Under the pieces are notes generated by a model that did not search any database, was not told where the DNA came from, and saw only the letters and a list, made by a program, of their open reading frames with translations. 64,000 nt of DNA from Mucidula mucida (taxonomy: Eukaryota; Basidiomycota; Agaricomycetes; Agaricales; Physalacriaceae), in the NCBI GenBank assembly GCA_015501055.1, contig JADNYV010000192.1, positions 1-64,000 on the forward strand, given 5' to 3'. Positions 45,118 to 57,440 of the stretch are shown here, one piece after another. The stretch's first letter is position 1; the number at the start of each line of letters is the position of its first letter. Position numbers and translations under genes: made by a program.

Positions 45118-46637
45118 TGAGGGAATGGATGAGGGAGAACTTGATCTTTGCAGCAAGCTGCACGACTGTCAATGGCTTCACAATCTCTATGGCATTGTCA
45201 GTCCAGGCTTTGAGCGGGACCAGTTAATCAGCTCACCGCTGTCCTTCATCAAGCTCCACGCCTCAAATAGCACGGCAACATCGTGTGCCATCTTTCCGAG
45301 CTGCTCCAAGCAGAACTCTTTGGCGCCTCCACTTGTGATGACCTCCGGCATCCCAGGATTGTTGATGTGGCCCTTTGTAAGAAAACAGAAGCTTTGGATA
45401 CCCGTGCACGTCCAAAGGCCCAATACCTGTGCAGAGGTGAGTTGTTACAAACTTTGTGTTCAACAATACAATCACACCTCTTTCTGCAAGTGTTTTGCCA
45501 TTGCAGTGTAGTTGGGGCCCACAGCGCAACTTGATCGCCTCACTCCAATGGTTTGAAGGTCGCGGTCCTCTTGAATTGTGTCCTTAAGGATTTGGGCCTC
45601 GGCACAATTGGGGGTAATGGAGGATAGGTAGGTGTCCGTTTGGGCAATCTTTGTTATTATCTCCTTGAGTGACTTGCCTGACAGATTTTTCAGCTCTATA
45701 TGACAAGACAAGATGTGTCAATGGATGCTTATATAATAGTTGATACATCACATCCTGGGGAACTCTTCTTTGCCCATTGTCGCGACATATTTCAGCTTTG
45801 CATTCCACAGGTTTGGACCCCTCTCCACCTTGGCTGAGCCCATTACCAGACCTCTAATCTTCTCCGGTGTGCATCTGAGCTCCATAGCCACCCGCAGGAT
45901 GTTGGCATCCAAACGCTCTCGAATCCCATCGGCCGCGATGACGCGGGCTTTATGTTCCAACACAGTCTGTGTTGCCTCTTTGAGAGCCGCGTTGCCAGCG
46001 TCTGCGGTTGTCGGTGTCTTTTTCTTCTTTATTGTGGTGCGAGCAGGAAGGACGGGTTGTCCAAGGTTCCGCGCTGCATGAGAGCCTGCAGCTCGTTCCT
46101 CGCCAATAGCAACGGGTCTCTTGACGCATCCACAGACACGCTCCAAGTGTTTGAATTAGGCACTATGGTAGGCGCGGGGGACAGTGGTGTAGCTGCGTGT
46201 GGCGCTTCCTTGAGCTGGACTATAAAAGTCCCAGCAGCGCGTGACGCCACAGCAGCATTGGCAGCGTGTTCCTCTGCTTGTTGCTGCTTTGCCTGCTCAG
46301 CTAGGGAAATGAATGCTGTTTTTCCTGGCACCGTAATTTGCACCTCCAAGCCGCGCTCATTTTCCTTATTGGGTGCGGGTCTGGACGCTGGTGCACGTCT
46401 CCGTGGAGGAGGAGGAGCCGGAGGTGGGTTGATTGTCATTTGCTGAGGGGGGTTATCAGGGAAAGTTGGCGGGTATAGATTGCCATTAGACGCGGGCACA
46501 TAATTATTGGTGGTATTCGTCAAATAGGCGACGGACATGCATGGGGGTGGCCCATTGGTAGGCGTAGCAGCACCTAGTGCATTGACGAGGCTGGACATGA
46601 GTGCGAGAATCAACAAAGTATACTCCTGCTTACTCAA
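45118..46637 (-). pseudogene. 5' part of element B cargo gene N
   Basis: The minus strand starts MSKQEYTLLILALMSSLVNA. A Pro-rich segment follows (MTINPPPAPPPPRRRAPASR), then an Ala/Gln helix (LAEQAKQQQAEEHAANAAVA). In another frame come TIKKKKTPTTADAGNAALKE, ILRVAMELRCTPEKIRGLV and GPNLWNAKLKYVATMGKEEF, then exons with LSGKSLKEIITKIAQTDTYL, TGIQSFCFLTKGHINNPGMP, GGAKEFCLEQLGKMAHD and IVKPLTVVQLAAKIKFSLIH. The frame changes once near 46050-46140 without a clear intron. The last visible exon ends CCTCA|GTGCGC at 45118; its partner is at 35283, because element A sits in that intron. An uncharacterised family; the layout suggests a DNA-associated cargo protein. Confidence 0.55.
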
Positions 46638-46912
46638 GATTATGGTCTATTTGTTCTACACAAAGTATCTGACAGTGATATGTATTTTTTAGAGCTTTTT
46701 GAGTATTCAAGTGTCAACCATTAAGCTATCTAAAATGCTTTACATGACTAGCAATTCTCCCTAGACCAAGGACATGGGGATAACGGTGGGGTAGGTGGTA
46801 TGAAAGAAGACTCCAAGGTGCGAACGGCGGAAATTGACATGAAAATATATCTATACATCTCGCTCGTATGCCAGTCCCACCTGTATAATACACTCTGGTC
46901 TCTGCAGTCGAG

Positions 46913-49075
46913 TCAATGCCTCAGCGCCGCTTGCCGCGCTGTGTTGTCGCGCCTTTTGAATTGCCGTGCCAGCTTGGGACATGTACACTACATGCCAGTC
47001 AGTTTACGGATACAAATGACAGGTGGGCAGGGCACATACCTTAATGGTTCCATATTCCTCGTCTCTAATGTATTCCTTGTATGACGCCTGAATGCATTGG
47101 GCGTCATAAGCCAACATCTCCTCATGCGAGGGCATCCATAGGCTTGCATCCACATCAAATGCTGGATCTGTCATAGGCGCAAGAGGTATAGGTATTGGTT
47201 CTAGGAGTGGTGTAGAAGGATGCAGCAAGGTTGACCTGTGTTTGTTTAGTTGCAAAGAGACCACTGACTTGATGTCACACCAGTTTCAACATGCATGTGC
47301 TTGTTACTTGTTGCGACTTGTCGCCTTTATTCATTCATTCAATGTGAAGTACAAGCACAGCATAAATTCCGTTAAATAAAATGTAATACATAAAAATCTA
47401 CCCCGACTTATGAACAACGCCATCCATGTAGTTTTTTGTAAAGATGATAGCAGCCTCCCCCATTGTGAACGCCCATGCCGCGGGAGTGGACGTGGGGTTT
47501 GCGCTGAGACACTCGAGCCGGCCGTGGAAGATGCCTGGCTTGGTGCCATGCAGAACGATCCAGTATACCTCCTCCGCTTTTTTGCAATCCGTGAACAGCG
47601 GCTTCTATGTGCATAGAGAGCCATATCCCCAACCCGTTTGACAATCTCCCCACTTCAGAATGGGCAGGACACCCGCAGAAGACTGAGATGGGGCGACCTC
47701 ACTGGCAGCTGCAGCATTTCAGCGTGTCTGGAAGGACTTATAAATAGTGAATGCACCTTCTCCTCGCTAGCTCCTGCATGGACCTCTTCGCCTTGTTCGC
47801 CTCAGCAATTTGCGCCTCCCACTTCAGGAACTCCGTACAATCGTGAGGCGTTGGAATCCAATTGAAAATCTCCCGGTCGGGATTAACAGGCGACGGCCTA
47901 GCACATTGTTGGAATCCTGCTGCAAAAATATGAGTCACATCAGACAGAGCAGGTGGAAATACGCATACTTTGGCGAACGGGGCGGGCATGGTGAATGGCT
48001 GCTTGGCAACTTTGGGCCAGGCGGCAGCGGCACCGTCTTCCAGTCGCTAGGCGTCAACACATTCAAAGCAGCTGACTTGGCCTTCATCCTGCCGTCACGG
48101 GGTATACCAGTTTCAGCACAGGTGGACTTGAGGAACGAGCAGGCGCTGGTGTTGCCTCGCCTGAAGGGGGGGCTGGCAATGTGGTTTTGGGGGAGACAGC
48201 TCGGCCTGCTATAATATGGTCTATACGACCTAGTATGAGTAAACGTCTGCAAAGGAGACAAGAAAAGTATAGAACACATACTGACAAGATGCATGATGAT
48301 GGTCTAAAAACAAAATGTCTAGCACACGTGACATTGAATTTGCGTTGTTTGAGTATCAACAGTACAAGGCGCGGTAACATAGTAACTAAAATCCGTATGT
48401 AGTGATTTAAAGAGGATTATCCATAATTTCACAAAACATTGGAACACCCTCCTTGTCTGGGTATGGTGTACGACGAGAAATACAATGATCTTCCGGACAT
48501 GTCAATGCTTGCTCACGTCCAACCAATGGCTGTGAAGGTGAAGCATTTGCATGGCGTCGAATTGCCATCTTGACGCGCAATGGTTGTTGATTTCTGTAAG
48601 CCAGTCAGGGAATTAATTAAATACGCCAAGGAGGACTCACCGAACACAATATCTCTCTTCTCTGAAATGAGCCTGACCTCTGTCCTCTTTGTGCATGGTT
48701 GAATCCCGCTGGGCACGCTTCAACGCCCGCTCCTCATACTTTTTAGTGTTTCGCTCCGCCCTATGCTTGCGCTCATACACAGCGCGTTGATCCAAGGAGG
48801 TTGGGCCACTTTTAATGGGTGGAGTAGGCGTCTCGTCATCTGTCTCCACTGCTTTAAATTGCCGCTGCATCTGGAGACGTCCAGCATCGGTGATGATAGA
48901 GGGGAAGGGCCGTCTGACCAGGCCCTTTTGGTAGTCTTGCTACAGATAAATCAGCTCAACCACCACAAAGGAATGAGACAATTCATACATAGTGCAAAAT
49001 CTCATCAACTAGGTGTTCCGGCCGTGGCTTGGAGCGCACTGCGTAATCAGCAAAATATTCGTCGAAGTCTGCCAT
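46913..49075 (-). CDS. element B cargo gene M, uncharacterised
   Basis: Begins MADFDEYFADYAVRSKPRPE; next exons read QDYQKGLVRRPFPSIITD, then a very basic/helical stretch (RKHRAERNTKKYEERALKRA), later FAAGFQQCARPSPVNPDREI, EFLKWEAQIAEANKAKRSMQ, DPAFDVDASLWMPSHEEMLA, QASYKEYIRDEEYGTIK and CTCPKLARQFKRRDNTARQ, with a stop at 46913-46915. Introns are short GT-AG, but I could not fix all junctions between 47270 and 48640, where the frame may be broken. It follows the TET/JBP gene on the same strand after a ~410-base gap. Composition suggests a nuclear protein with a basic coiled-coil-like region; no family is recognised. Confidence 0.5.
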
Positions 49076-49486
49076 AAGGGTTGGAAGAAAGTAGTCAAGT
49101 CATGTAGGGTCACATCAAGTAAATGCTTACTATGTAACATCTCCTTATGTAGTCACATCCCGACGCACCAGCCAAAGAAACTGAGTTTGACCAAGTTGTC
49201 TCGCAATTGGAGCCGCTTTGAGGACTTGTAAGACATATGGAACCACATCTCAAGTAATCTAGATAATGTATAGTGCAACGAAGCAAAATTGAAGTAGTAC
49301 CAACATTCATACTTTTGAGATGAACCGTGATTCCTTATATGTACCCTGATTGATCTCATGATTGTCCTTTTTTTGAACCTGCTTGCAAGACATTTTTGGG
49401 TTTTGCAACCACCTTACTTGGGTGACTTAGAGAACTTCCAACAATGTGCGGTGAGTGAATAAATGTCATTGAATAGTACAGGTATG

Positions 49487-50973
49487 CTAGTTATCCTTCA
49501 GCTCATCCCACGTCGACATCATTGCAAGGCCTCGCGTCCATCTATCAAGCGTCCACGCTGCAATGTCTGCAAAACGCGCGCAGTCGTCTGCCTTGAGCTG
49601 CTTGTTGCTCTTAAACCCATTGTCAATCCATTGAAGAACACTGCCGGGAAGATATTGCGTGAAAGAGCTGCGCTCCTCGATGTCCGGGTTGGCGAGGCGG
49701 GTATTCGAATGAACAACCAATGCTGAGGGGACGTAAATGGTGGTGCCCGCCGGGAATTCGAAATACACCCCATAATCCCATAGGATGAGGTGACCACCCT
49801 TCCGATAGTCGAACAATCCTAATGCGGTGATAGCGCACCAGCCGTAGGGGATGTTCATGACATCGCGGTGCTTAAAGCAAATAATGTTCCTTCCGCGGCA
49901 AGCAAAATTGAAGCAAGCCATAGGAAACACCGAGTGCTTGAAGTTCGGCGCCAAGTCGGGGCGTTGTTTGTACAGGGTCTGGTGGCTTGCGAAGAAGTGC
50001 GCGTGGAGTTGAGGCGCCCATGGTTCAAAAGACGCTGTGCGAACGGTTAAGATCATATGTAAATTTGAACTATAAACTCACCACTTTGATAGTGTGCAAT
50101 ACGACACACACTGGGTCGCCCAATAAGCCTACAAATCAATCCAAGGCAGTTACCCAGCCAAAGATTGCCTGGTTGCATGGATCCCGCGCCAACTAAATTG
50201 CCTGTATTGACGGCGACAAAGTTTTTGCGGCAATGAGGCCCGGATTGCAGCCCGGCAGCCTCAAGCTCAGCAAGCATAGCCGCATGAGCGTCCTTGCAAT
50301 TGTTGTCCCAACTTTCATTGTTGCGAGGCTTGTCAACGAAGCAGCCACCAACGCGACCTTCTGAGTCAACAATAGGCCGGATGACGCTGTGGAGACTGAT
50401 TACAGGAGGACAGGTGAATAAACATGGTGCTCACCCCGGTTTGTATTCAACCTTGCAAAGCCCCATGGCGTCTAGCTGCTCCGGGGTGTATTGGGTGCGG
50501 ACACCCAAAGTCTGTGTCTCCCGTTTAGCGGTGTATGTGTTCTTTGCGGCTGGAAAATTAGCGGCGGTGGCCGTGGTCGCAAGTTCCTTGGCTCGCTCAA
50601 AGATTTTGGCTTTAAGCCGGTCATCAGCATGGTGACCTTCCTCGTCCTTCACAGTGTCACATTTCTTTTGGTGTTTGGCGTGGCGGAACGAGTTCTTGCC
50701 AGATGATGGACTGGGACGCGGGCGCTTAACGCCAATAATGGGTTCAGCGTCGCAGGTAAAGGAAACCGAGGGCATGCGGTCAATGTCATCTGCATCAGTC
50801 TCCTCCTCGTCCTCGTTGCGGCTGTTATCCTCATCAAGACTATCGTCTAATTCGGCACTCATGGAGGCTTGCAGGAGAGCAGCAAAGTCTGCATCAACCT
50901 GAACGGGGAGCACCCAGGGCGAGAAGATGCGATTCGAGCGAGTAAGTCGCATTCCAAGAAAGGAGGTGGCCAT
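49487..50973 (-). CDS. TET/JBP-family DNA dioxygenase carried by a KDZ element
   Basis: Exons 50435-50973, 50082-50395 and 49487-50034 give 1401 nt, 466 residues, all junctions GT-AG and in frame. The N-terminal ~180 residues hold an acidic tract (DEDNSRNEDEEETDADD) and a basic nuclear-type segment (GVKRPRPSPSSGKNSFRH). The catalytic double-stranded beta-helix shows SMQPGNLWLG, then FKHRDVMNIPYGWCAITALG (iron ligands His340 and Asp342), GGHLILWDYGVYFEFPAG, PSALVVHSN (His393) and ERSSFTQYLPG (Arg406, the likely 2-oxoglutarate contact). Family enzymes use Fe(II), O2 and 2-oxoglutarate to oxidise 5-methylcytosine. It is divergent from the element's transposase with only 291 bases between the starts. 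All catalytic residues are kept although the transposase is decayed. Confidence 0.88.
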
Positions 50974-51264
50974 CGCCTAAAGGACAGAGCATCAGAACCG
51001 GTTTGAAAATTGCTTGATGATGGCAAACCCAACGGATTTGGCTGAAAAGCGCGTTTTTCCTGCTGATCTGCTGGACCCAGGATTGAGTCCGTCCAGATAA
51101 GCAAAAAAAAACACACTTTGGAGCCAAATCGGTGGGGAAGAGGAAAGGAACTAGACAGAGACTTACTTTAGGTGTTGGGAGGGAGAAGAGAAAGTGATTG
51201 TACCATGTGACTTTGTTTGCTCTATTTGGCTGTAGGCTGTTGTTGTACTTCGATCATTCACCCA
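50974..51264. promoter_or_regulatory. bidirectional promoter region, TET/JBP and transposase
   Basis: 291 bases between divergent starts. It contains an A9-10 run near 51103-51112 and no clear TATA box. Shared control of the two genes is inferred from the arrangement only. Confidence 0.45.
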
Positions 51265-54200
51265 TGCCAAAAGGATCCTCCAGAAAAGTCGTTGAGCGTA
51301 CAAGGGGGATAGGACATCAGCTGCGGGGTCCAGACGCTTGGGCGCGCCAGACACAGCAAGATCTGAAGGTTGCGTTCCGGCGGAACCAAGGTGGGATTGA
51401 ACGCAACCTCCTATACCCTTTAACCTTGTCTTATAGACAAAAGCAGGAGGAAGTGGCGGAAAGATGCACACACCCTGAAAACTTACGTTGTCCAGGTGTT
51501 GAGCCAAACCAACGCCTTGGGATCCTCTGAGGATGTGCCGATGGACGTCGACCAGGACTCAGACTATCATGATGTCAAAGAGTCTGAGGCGTATCAGGAT
51601 GTTGTTACCGGGAAGACATGTTTGGAGATCAGTCATGCTGGAGACGAGTCCGGACTAGTCATTAGCAGGCTGGCTAAAGGGATCTCCGACACATTGTCGG
51701 AAGGAAGGCAATTCAGGCGCAATACGTGTTCGCATAGCTCTCGGACTGAAGCACAAACACTAGCCTTTGCGGGTCAGATTGGAGAGATGATCACTGTGTA
51801 TGGGCACTTCATGGCCACGCGCGGGACAGAGGGTTTCAATAACACGGCGCCAGAGGCTCTGCCTACTGAAGCACAGGCCACGCAGGAGGTGACGGTAGTC
51901 GATGCGTTTGGTGAGTAAGAAATAAAACCTATGCAACGCCACAGTGGCTGACTTCAAGATAGGCGGATTTACTAAAGGGTCGATCACAAAGTACGCGTGC
52001 AACAAGTTCACCGCTAGTGCGTTCGTCCGAGAGGGCTTAATACCCAGTGTACCTTTCAAACCTGGGGTGGCAGTCATTGTCCACACGATGGAGCTGTTTA
52101 GGCGCCTCCATAATCATTCTCCTTGCCTTTTGGTGCAGGCGTTCAGCACCGCTCTTTGCGATATGGATCTCCAACCCAGTCGCCGCCACTTCAAGAAACA
52201 ATTAACTATATGCTACGACATCTTCATTTCATTGGTGGAAGGCCTTGAGAAACGCGTCAAGCGCGCACTTAATCGTGATTCGCCTGACTGGAGGCTTGCA
52301 AATGCCTGTGCTTCCTGTCTTTATGTCGTTCAGAACGAGCCGCTGCAAGACACGTTACTATTACTCACGGGGGATGGGAACAATTCCATCGTGCGGATGA
52401 AGAACTTCCGTGTGATGCCGGTCAACCTGGACAAGGCCAAGGGAGACGAGATGGATGGTGAGGCCAAGACCAATGACGGTGATGAAGGGAGCAGCGGGAG
52501 TAAATGCGGTAAGCCTGGCAGGAAGGGAAAAGGAGGGAAGGATCGGACGGGATATGACGCGCTGGATGTTCATTTGACGGAATTGTTGGACACGCGAGAC
52601 GGGCGAGGGGACTACTTCATTCAACCAGTTAAGGTGGAGAAGTTTAAGAAGGATCCTATGAAAAATAGCTGGGTGAGTACTACACGAGCCAAAGGAGGAT
52701 TTACTGACAATGATTTAGAAAAGCACTACGGGCAAGCCTGACCGCGCCGCCTGTGAGGATAGGTGGCATAATATGGTGAATGATGTGGCTTCAAAGGCAT
52801 GGGGGATCTACAAGAAAACGGGAATATTTGTCCTGCTGTGCCGACATGACATGATGTTCATGGTTGCGGACATGATTGAAAGTGGGGAGCTGTACATGGT
52901 TGTTCTATTCTTTAACCATAATACTCACTCATGGAACAGAGCAGTGTATCCACTGACACTGATTGAGCGCCTACTGGAGGTTATTAAACTCCACAAGATC
53001 GTTATCGGTTACAATTGCGGCTGCAAGTTTAAGAAAGCCCTCGCACGTTCAATGCTAGGCCCAGTCACAAAGGATCAGGTTGTCAAATTTGTAGTCGGGT
53101 TATTCCACGGGCACGCCCATAACCGTGAATGCCAACTGTACAATCTACCGACATATTGAGCAATGAGAAGGAGTTGGCCTCAACGCTTTCGAGAACTGTG
53201 AGTCCTACTTTTCCAAGTTGAACGCTCTCGCCCCGGTTGTCCGTCACTCCTTGACTTTCCACCAACATCAGACTGTTTGGACGTACATGCAGCATATGGA
53301 TGAAGTGGAGACATTCCAACGTTGGAGTATGTATTCTCCTGCCATGCATTCTGTGAGCTAACATTGCTATTCAGCCATTACTCTGTACAACGATGTCAAG
53401 CACGCATTGGAGATCATAGCCAACCGCCCCGTGCTATTAACAATGATGCAGCACTTGGGCGTCAAGGACACAAATGAGTTTTATGAATGGCTTGATGATG
53501 AACGGCAATATCTGCGAACGTTGCACGCGGAGCCAGAAGAAGACAGCCTTCGGGTTGAGTACTACAAGGCACTGACTGCTTGGCACAATGCTACATAAGT
53601 TATTTATTTGTTGAAGGTTCAGTTACTGATTGCCAACAGAGAGAAGCTCAGCGAAGCGCGACGGGACACGCTGATGATTCCACTGGGCGACAAGTGTAAC
53701 CCAGAGGTTCTTGCAGTGGAACGGGAACACCAAAAACTGCTGCATTGGGTAGTACGGTCTCTGGAACAAGTCGAGTACCTTGAACAGCGCCTGAACATCT
53801 TCAAGCGCTGGGAAAAGGACTCCCTTGAGTTCTAGTCCACCGCCCAGCTAGCAATGACCAGGGAGTATTGCCTGGCGCTTGATGAGCTTGAGCAACTGAT
53901 CGTTTCTCACATATTCGAGCTTACCAAGATGAACATGTCTGGTACAGGTAAGCTTTGAATTTGGTGGTCAATAACGTTCTAATATGTGTGCGGCAGGTTA
54001 TAAACTGCGGAAACACATTGCAAAGGCCCTCCAAGCGCGCTTGAAGGCGGTTAGAGCCGCTCTAACTTGGTTCAACGCTGCCACCGCTTGTCTGAAACGA
54101 GACGAACTTGGCTGGGAAGAAGTGGTCGTGTACAGCTTCTGAGCCGAGTTTGACCTTTTGCATGACTCTTGGGAGGAGGTACAGAGGAAGAAGTGGTCAA

Positions 54201-54676
54201 TGCCAGCTGCCAGAGAGGCGCTCAATGTGTTCTTCAAGAACTCCGCACAGAGGAGACGTTAACCCGCTGCGCGATAGAGGGCACACAACTGCTCACCTAT
54301 ATGAGGGACGAGGAGCATTATCTCAAGCTTGCGGTGGAGCTATACACCACGTCAAGGCCAGAAATTGCAAAGCACTGTTCAAGAAGCGCGTTTATGATGA
54401 GCATTGCAAGCGGCTGAAGCGCATCGAGAAATTGGACAGGTACGCGGAGGCAGTGGGCGCGGTGAAGCAGCTGGACGGATTCCAGGTGATTACACTGATG
54501 ACGGGTGAGAGGAAAGGCCGGCACGAAGGGTTCAAGATTGAGGAGTTGAGGGCGACGGCAGCATTGGCGGGAGACACCACTGATGCGCCGACGGCAACCA
54601 ACATCAACAAACCAGGCCCGCATTCAGACGGCGACAATGATGATGATGATGACGACTCGGACTGGGAAGACGTCGG
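51265..54676 (+). pseudogene. KDZ transposase of element B, inactivated and 3'-truncated
   Basis: Starts near MPKGSSRKVVERTRGIG. After low-complexity exons, recognisable family parts are RAACEDRWHNMVNDVASKAWGI, IFVLLCRHDMMFMVADMIES, ERLLEVIKLHKIVIGYNCGC, FVVGLFHGHAHNRECQLYNL, VGLNAFENCESYFSKLNALA, FHQHQTVWTYMQHMDEVETF and HIFELTKMNMSGTGYKLRKH. Faults: the frame breaks after LPTY (53157, with an apparent ~10-base insertion), TAG at 53833-53835, TGA at about 54140-54142, and at least one more frame change near 54240-54300. The acidic end (DDDDDDSDWEDV) runs into a gypsy LTR at 54677. Reaction as for the other KDZ copy; not functional as written. Confidence 0.8.
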
Positions 54677-55208
54677 TGTTAGCAACTGACTATAGCCACA
54701 AGACTAAACCAGGTACCACAGAGAGACTCAAGGGAAAGAAGCGTTTGCGTTCGTAGAACTAGGCTAGGCCAGGTGTATAAACAAGATCGGAACTAAAGTA
54801 CAATGATACTACACTACTGCTTATATACTAGTAAGCCTGTGTTTGGGACTCCTTGTCCATACATGTTTCCGCTAGGGATAACTCCACGCCCTTGACCCAG
54901 TGTTGTATGCTACTAGTCCGTGAAACCATTAAATACGAGTGGTAACTGCATGTAAGTAATAATACTGAAACAACCATGTGTGCTATGAATATCGGTGGTG
55001 TGTATACAATGGGGAATCTATGAGGTATCGGCATGTATGATGTCATCCATGTGTTAGGCGTGTGTCCGACATGAGTACGGCTTCGGTAATGAACAGGAGT
55101 ATGATCGGTGACGAAACAGATGATGAAACAGTCCGTTGGTTGATAAGACAAGGCCCCCGATAAGATATGATAAGATGTGAAAGTGTGAAAATATGGCAAT
55201 TCATAACA
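54677..55208 (-). repeat. LTR a: 3' LTR of the host gypsy element
   Basis: 532 bp, inverted orientation, starting TGTTAGCAACTG on the plus strand and ending CATAACA, followed by the complement of the polypurine tract. It differs at many positions from LTRs b and c. The five bases before it (GTCGG, 54672-54676) should recur at the far end of the host element, beyond the window. Confidence 0.9.
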
Positions 55209-56312
55209 TCACCCCCTCCTTAAGGCGCAAGTTCCATTCTGCGCCAGATTTGCTCCATGAGGGCCGCAGAGGGTAGCGTGACGTCAAGAGGTTCGGTGTC
55301 AGGCGGTGGCATGGGTCGGAATAGATGTGATGGAAATTGCGACATGGGAACTTCAATGCGAGCAAGCGCAGGTGGCTTCGGCTTGTTCGGGTACTGCTGG
55401 TGGAAATCGCGAATAGCTTTGTCGGCATTCTTGAGATTGCATGCCGGTTCCCATGTCTGTTGTGTATGCCATAACCCTTCCAGTGAACCTTGTATTGGAA
55501 ACCCCCGCGGTACTTCTGGGAATTAACCACTTTTTCAACTTCCCATTCCGGTTCGGCTCCTTCCAGCACAGGTGGTGGACGCATGTCTCGGGGTTGCGTC
55601 GGGAATTGCGGCTCGTGATAAGGTGTCAACAGGGCCTCATTGAACACGGGATGGATGCTCTTCCACATGTGAGGAATCTGGAGCTTGTAAGACCTTGTCC
55701 CAACTTTCTTGATCACTTTGAACGGCCCGAAGCGTTTGTCATCGAGCTTCTTCATTGGTCGGTCCGTGCTGAGATTTGTCCCTTCCAGCCATACTTTGTC
55801 GCCCTCCTTGTACTCTACTGCGTCTGTCCGCTTCCTGTCATAAAACCGTTTCATGTCCTCTTTTGCCATCTTTAATGCCGACCCTACTTCGTCCCATGTT
55901 TTCCTCATGCCGTCGGCAAACTCCTGCGCAGTCTCGTTTCTTGATGCTGTTTTGGAGCAGTGCCTTTGTAGGGGTGTCTGCCCATGTCTGCGAAGAACGG
56001 AGTAACCTTGGTTGCTGAGTATACCCAATCATTGTAGACGAATTGGCAGAGGGTAACCATTCATGCCAGTTGTTCTGATGGTAATTGACAAATAACCGTA
56101 AGAAATGTTCTATCTCTTGGTTCAACCGTTCTGTTTGCCCATTTGCCTGTGGATGGTATGCCGTCGTGAAGTTCCCTTCAATGCCCAACAGCCGGTATAA
56201 CTCCTTCATGAAACGCGAGTGGTATTGCGGACCTCAATTGTGTATCATCTGTCGCGGCAATCCATGTATGGGGAAGATTTGATTGCGGTAAATACGAGCC
56301 ATGCCTTCTGAC
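55209..56312 (-). pseudogene. pol: 3' part of pol of the host gypsy element, decayed
   Basis: On the minus strand: integrase from the GMARIYR region onward, FMKELYRLLGIEGNF, AYHPQANGQTERLNQE, then the linker and GPFKVIKKVGTRSYKLQIPH, and a chromodomain (VEKVVNSQKYRGGFQYKVHW) that is frameshifted afterwards. The HDRG catalytic motif reads His-Asn-stop (AAT TGA), so both codons show G-to-A or C-to-T changes. The 5' end of the fragment (56312) is cut by LTR b at the sequence CTGAC. Confidence 0.85.
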
Positions 56313-56842
56313 TGTTATGAATCGCCATATTTTCACATTTTCACATCTTATCATATCTTATCGGGAGCCTTGTCTTATCAACCAACGGACCGTTTCATCA
56401 TCTGTTTCGTCACCGATCATATCCCTTTTCATTACCGAAGCCGTACTCATGTCGGACACACGCCCAACACATGGATGACATCATACATGCCGATACCTCA
56501 TGGACTCCCTATTGTATACACACCGCCGACACTCGTAGCACACATGGACGTTTCAGTATTATTACTTACATGCAGTCACCACTCGTATTTAATGGTTTCA
56601 CGGACTAGTAGCATACAACACTGGGGCAAGGGTGTGGAGTTATCCCTAGTGGAAACGCGTATGGACAAGGAGCTTCAAACACAGACTTACTAGTATATAA
56701 GCAGTAGTGTAGTATCATTGTACTTTAGTTCCGATCTCGTTTATACACCTGGCCTAGCCTAGTCTTACAAACGCGAACGTTTTCTTCCTTAGTTCTTGCT
56801 GTGGTACCTGGTTGAGTCTTGTGGCTTAGTCAGTCGCTAACA
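56313..56842 (+). repeat. LTR b: 5' LTR of the inserted gypsy element
   Basis: 530 bp, starting TGTTATGAATCGCC. It shares with LTR c, and not with LTR a or element 1, the variants AATCGCC, CGGGAGCC, GGACCG, ATATCCCTTTT, GGACGTTTC, CAGTCACC and GAGCTTCAAAC; b and c differ at roughly nine positions, mostly transitions. It is followed by the self-primer complement at 56845-56856. Confidence 0.9.
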
Positions 56843-56844
56843 GA

Positions 56845-56856
56845 AGATCGGAACTA
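56845..56856 (+). promoter_or_regulatory. self-complementary primer binding site (second copy)
   Basis: AGATCGGAACTA, complementary to TAGTTCCGATCT within LTR b (about 56724-56735), same spacing from the LTR end as in element 1. Confidence 0.8.
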
Positions 56857-57440
56857 CTTTCTACCACCTACCACACATCCCTGATCGTCGATCAGCACTT
56901 CGCTGTTTGATCATCGCACATTCCCCTATTCCCTTTCCCTGTTTACAGATCGACGGATTCCTAATTCCAGCGCACATCCGCATACGTGTGTATTGGTCCC
57001 AGCAGCGCCGGCTAACAGTTAGAGATAACTGCCTCGGGTGCTGGAAGTAGCCGCTCTCACGAGAACGAACTTTTGGCAGTTGCACTTCAGTGGGCGCTGT
57101 TTACGGGTCAACCCCCGTTCCCAGGAAAACTTCGGCTTACCTCACACCAGAGGGACGTCGGCTGGGCAATTGCGAACTTGTGACGAGCTCTTGGGCTCCG
57201 TAGATACATAGTCAGTAGTCGGTAAAATAGTATAGACAGTTACATACCTACCTACTTTACTTACCTTACGATACACATCATCATTCCCCACCCTACCAAG
57301 TCCTGGATTCTATTTCAGATCTAGGCGATCCCTCCCTATTCATCCAAACCTCTATTCCCTCACCCGTTTCATCCAAATCCGCATCACCCATATCCCCACT
57401 TTCACCCTTTCACTCTCCGATCCCATCACCCCGATCCATC

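Larger units (their letters stand above)
34333..54676. mobile_element. outer KDZ transposon (element B), boundaries inferred
   Basis: A block bearing, on the minus strand, a TET/JBP dioxygenase gene and two uncharacterised genes and, on the plus strand and divergent from TET/JBP, a KDZ transposase. This gene set is what I know of TET/JBP-carrying KDZ elements in mushrooms. The left border is placed at the 34333 hairpin as a guess. The right end is not visible because a gypsy element is inserted at 54677, just before the transposase stop, and the continuation lies beyond 64000. Element A (35331-45107) is inserted in it. Confidence 0.65.
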
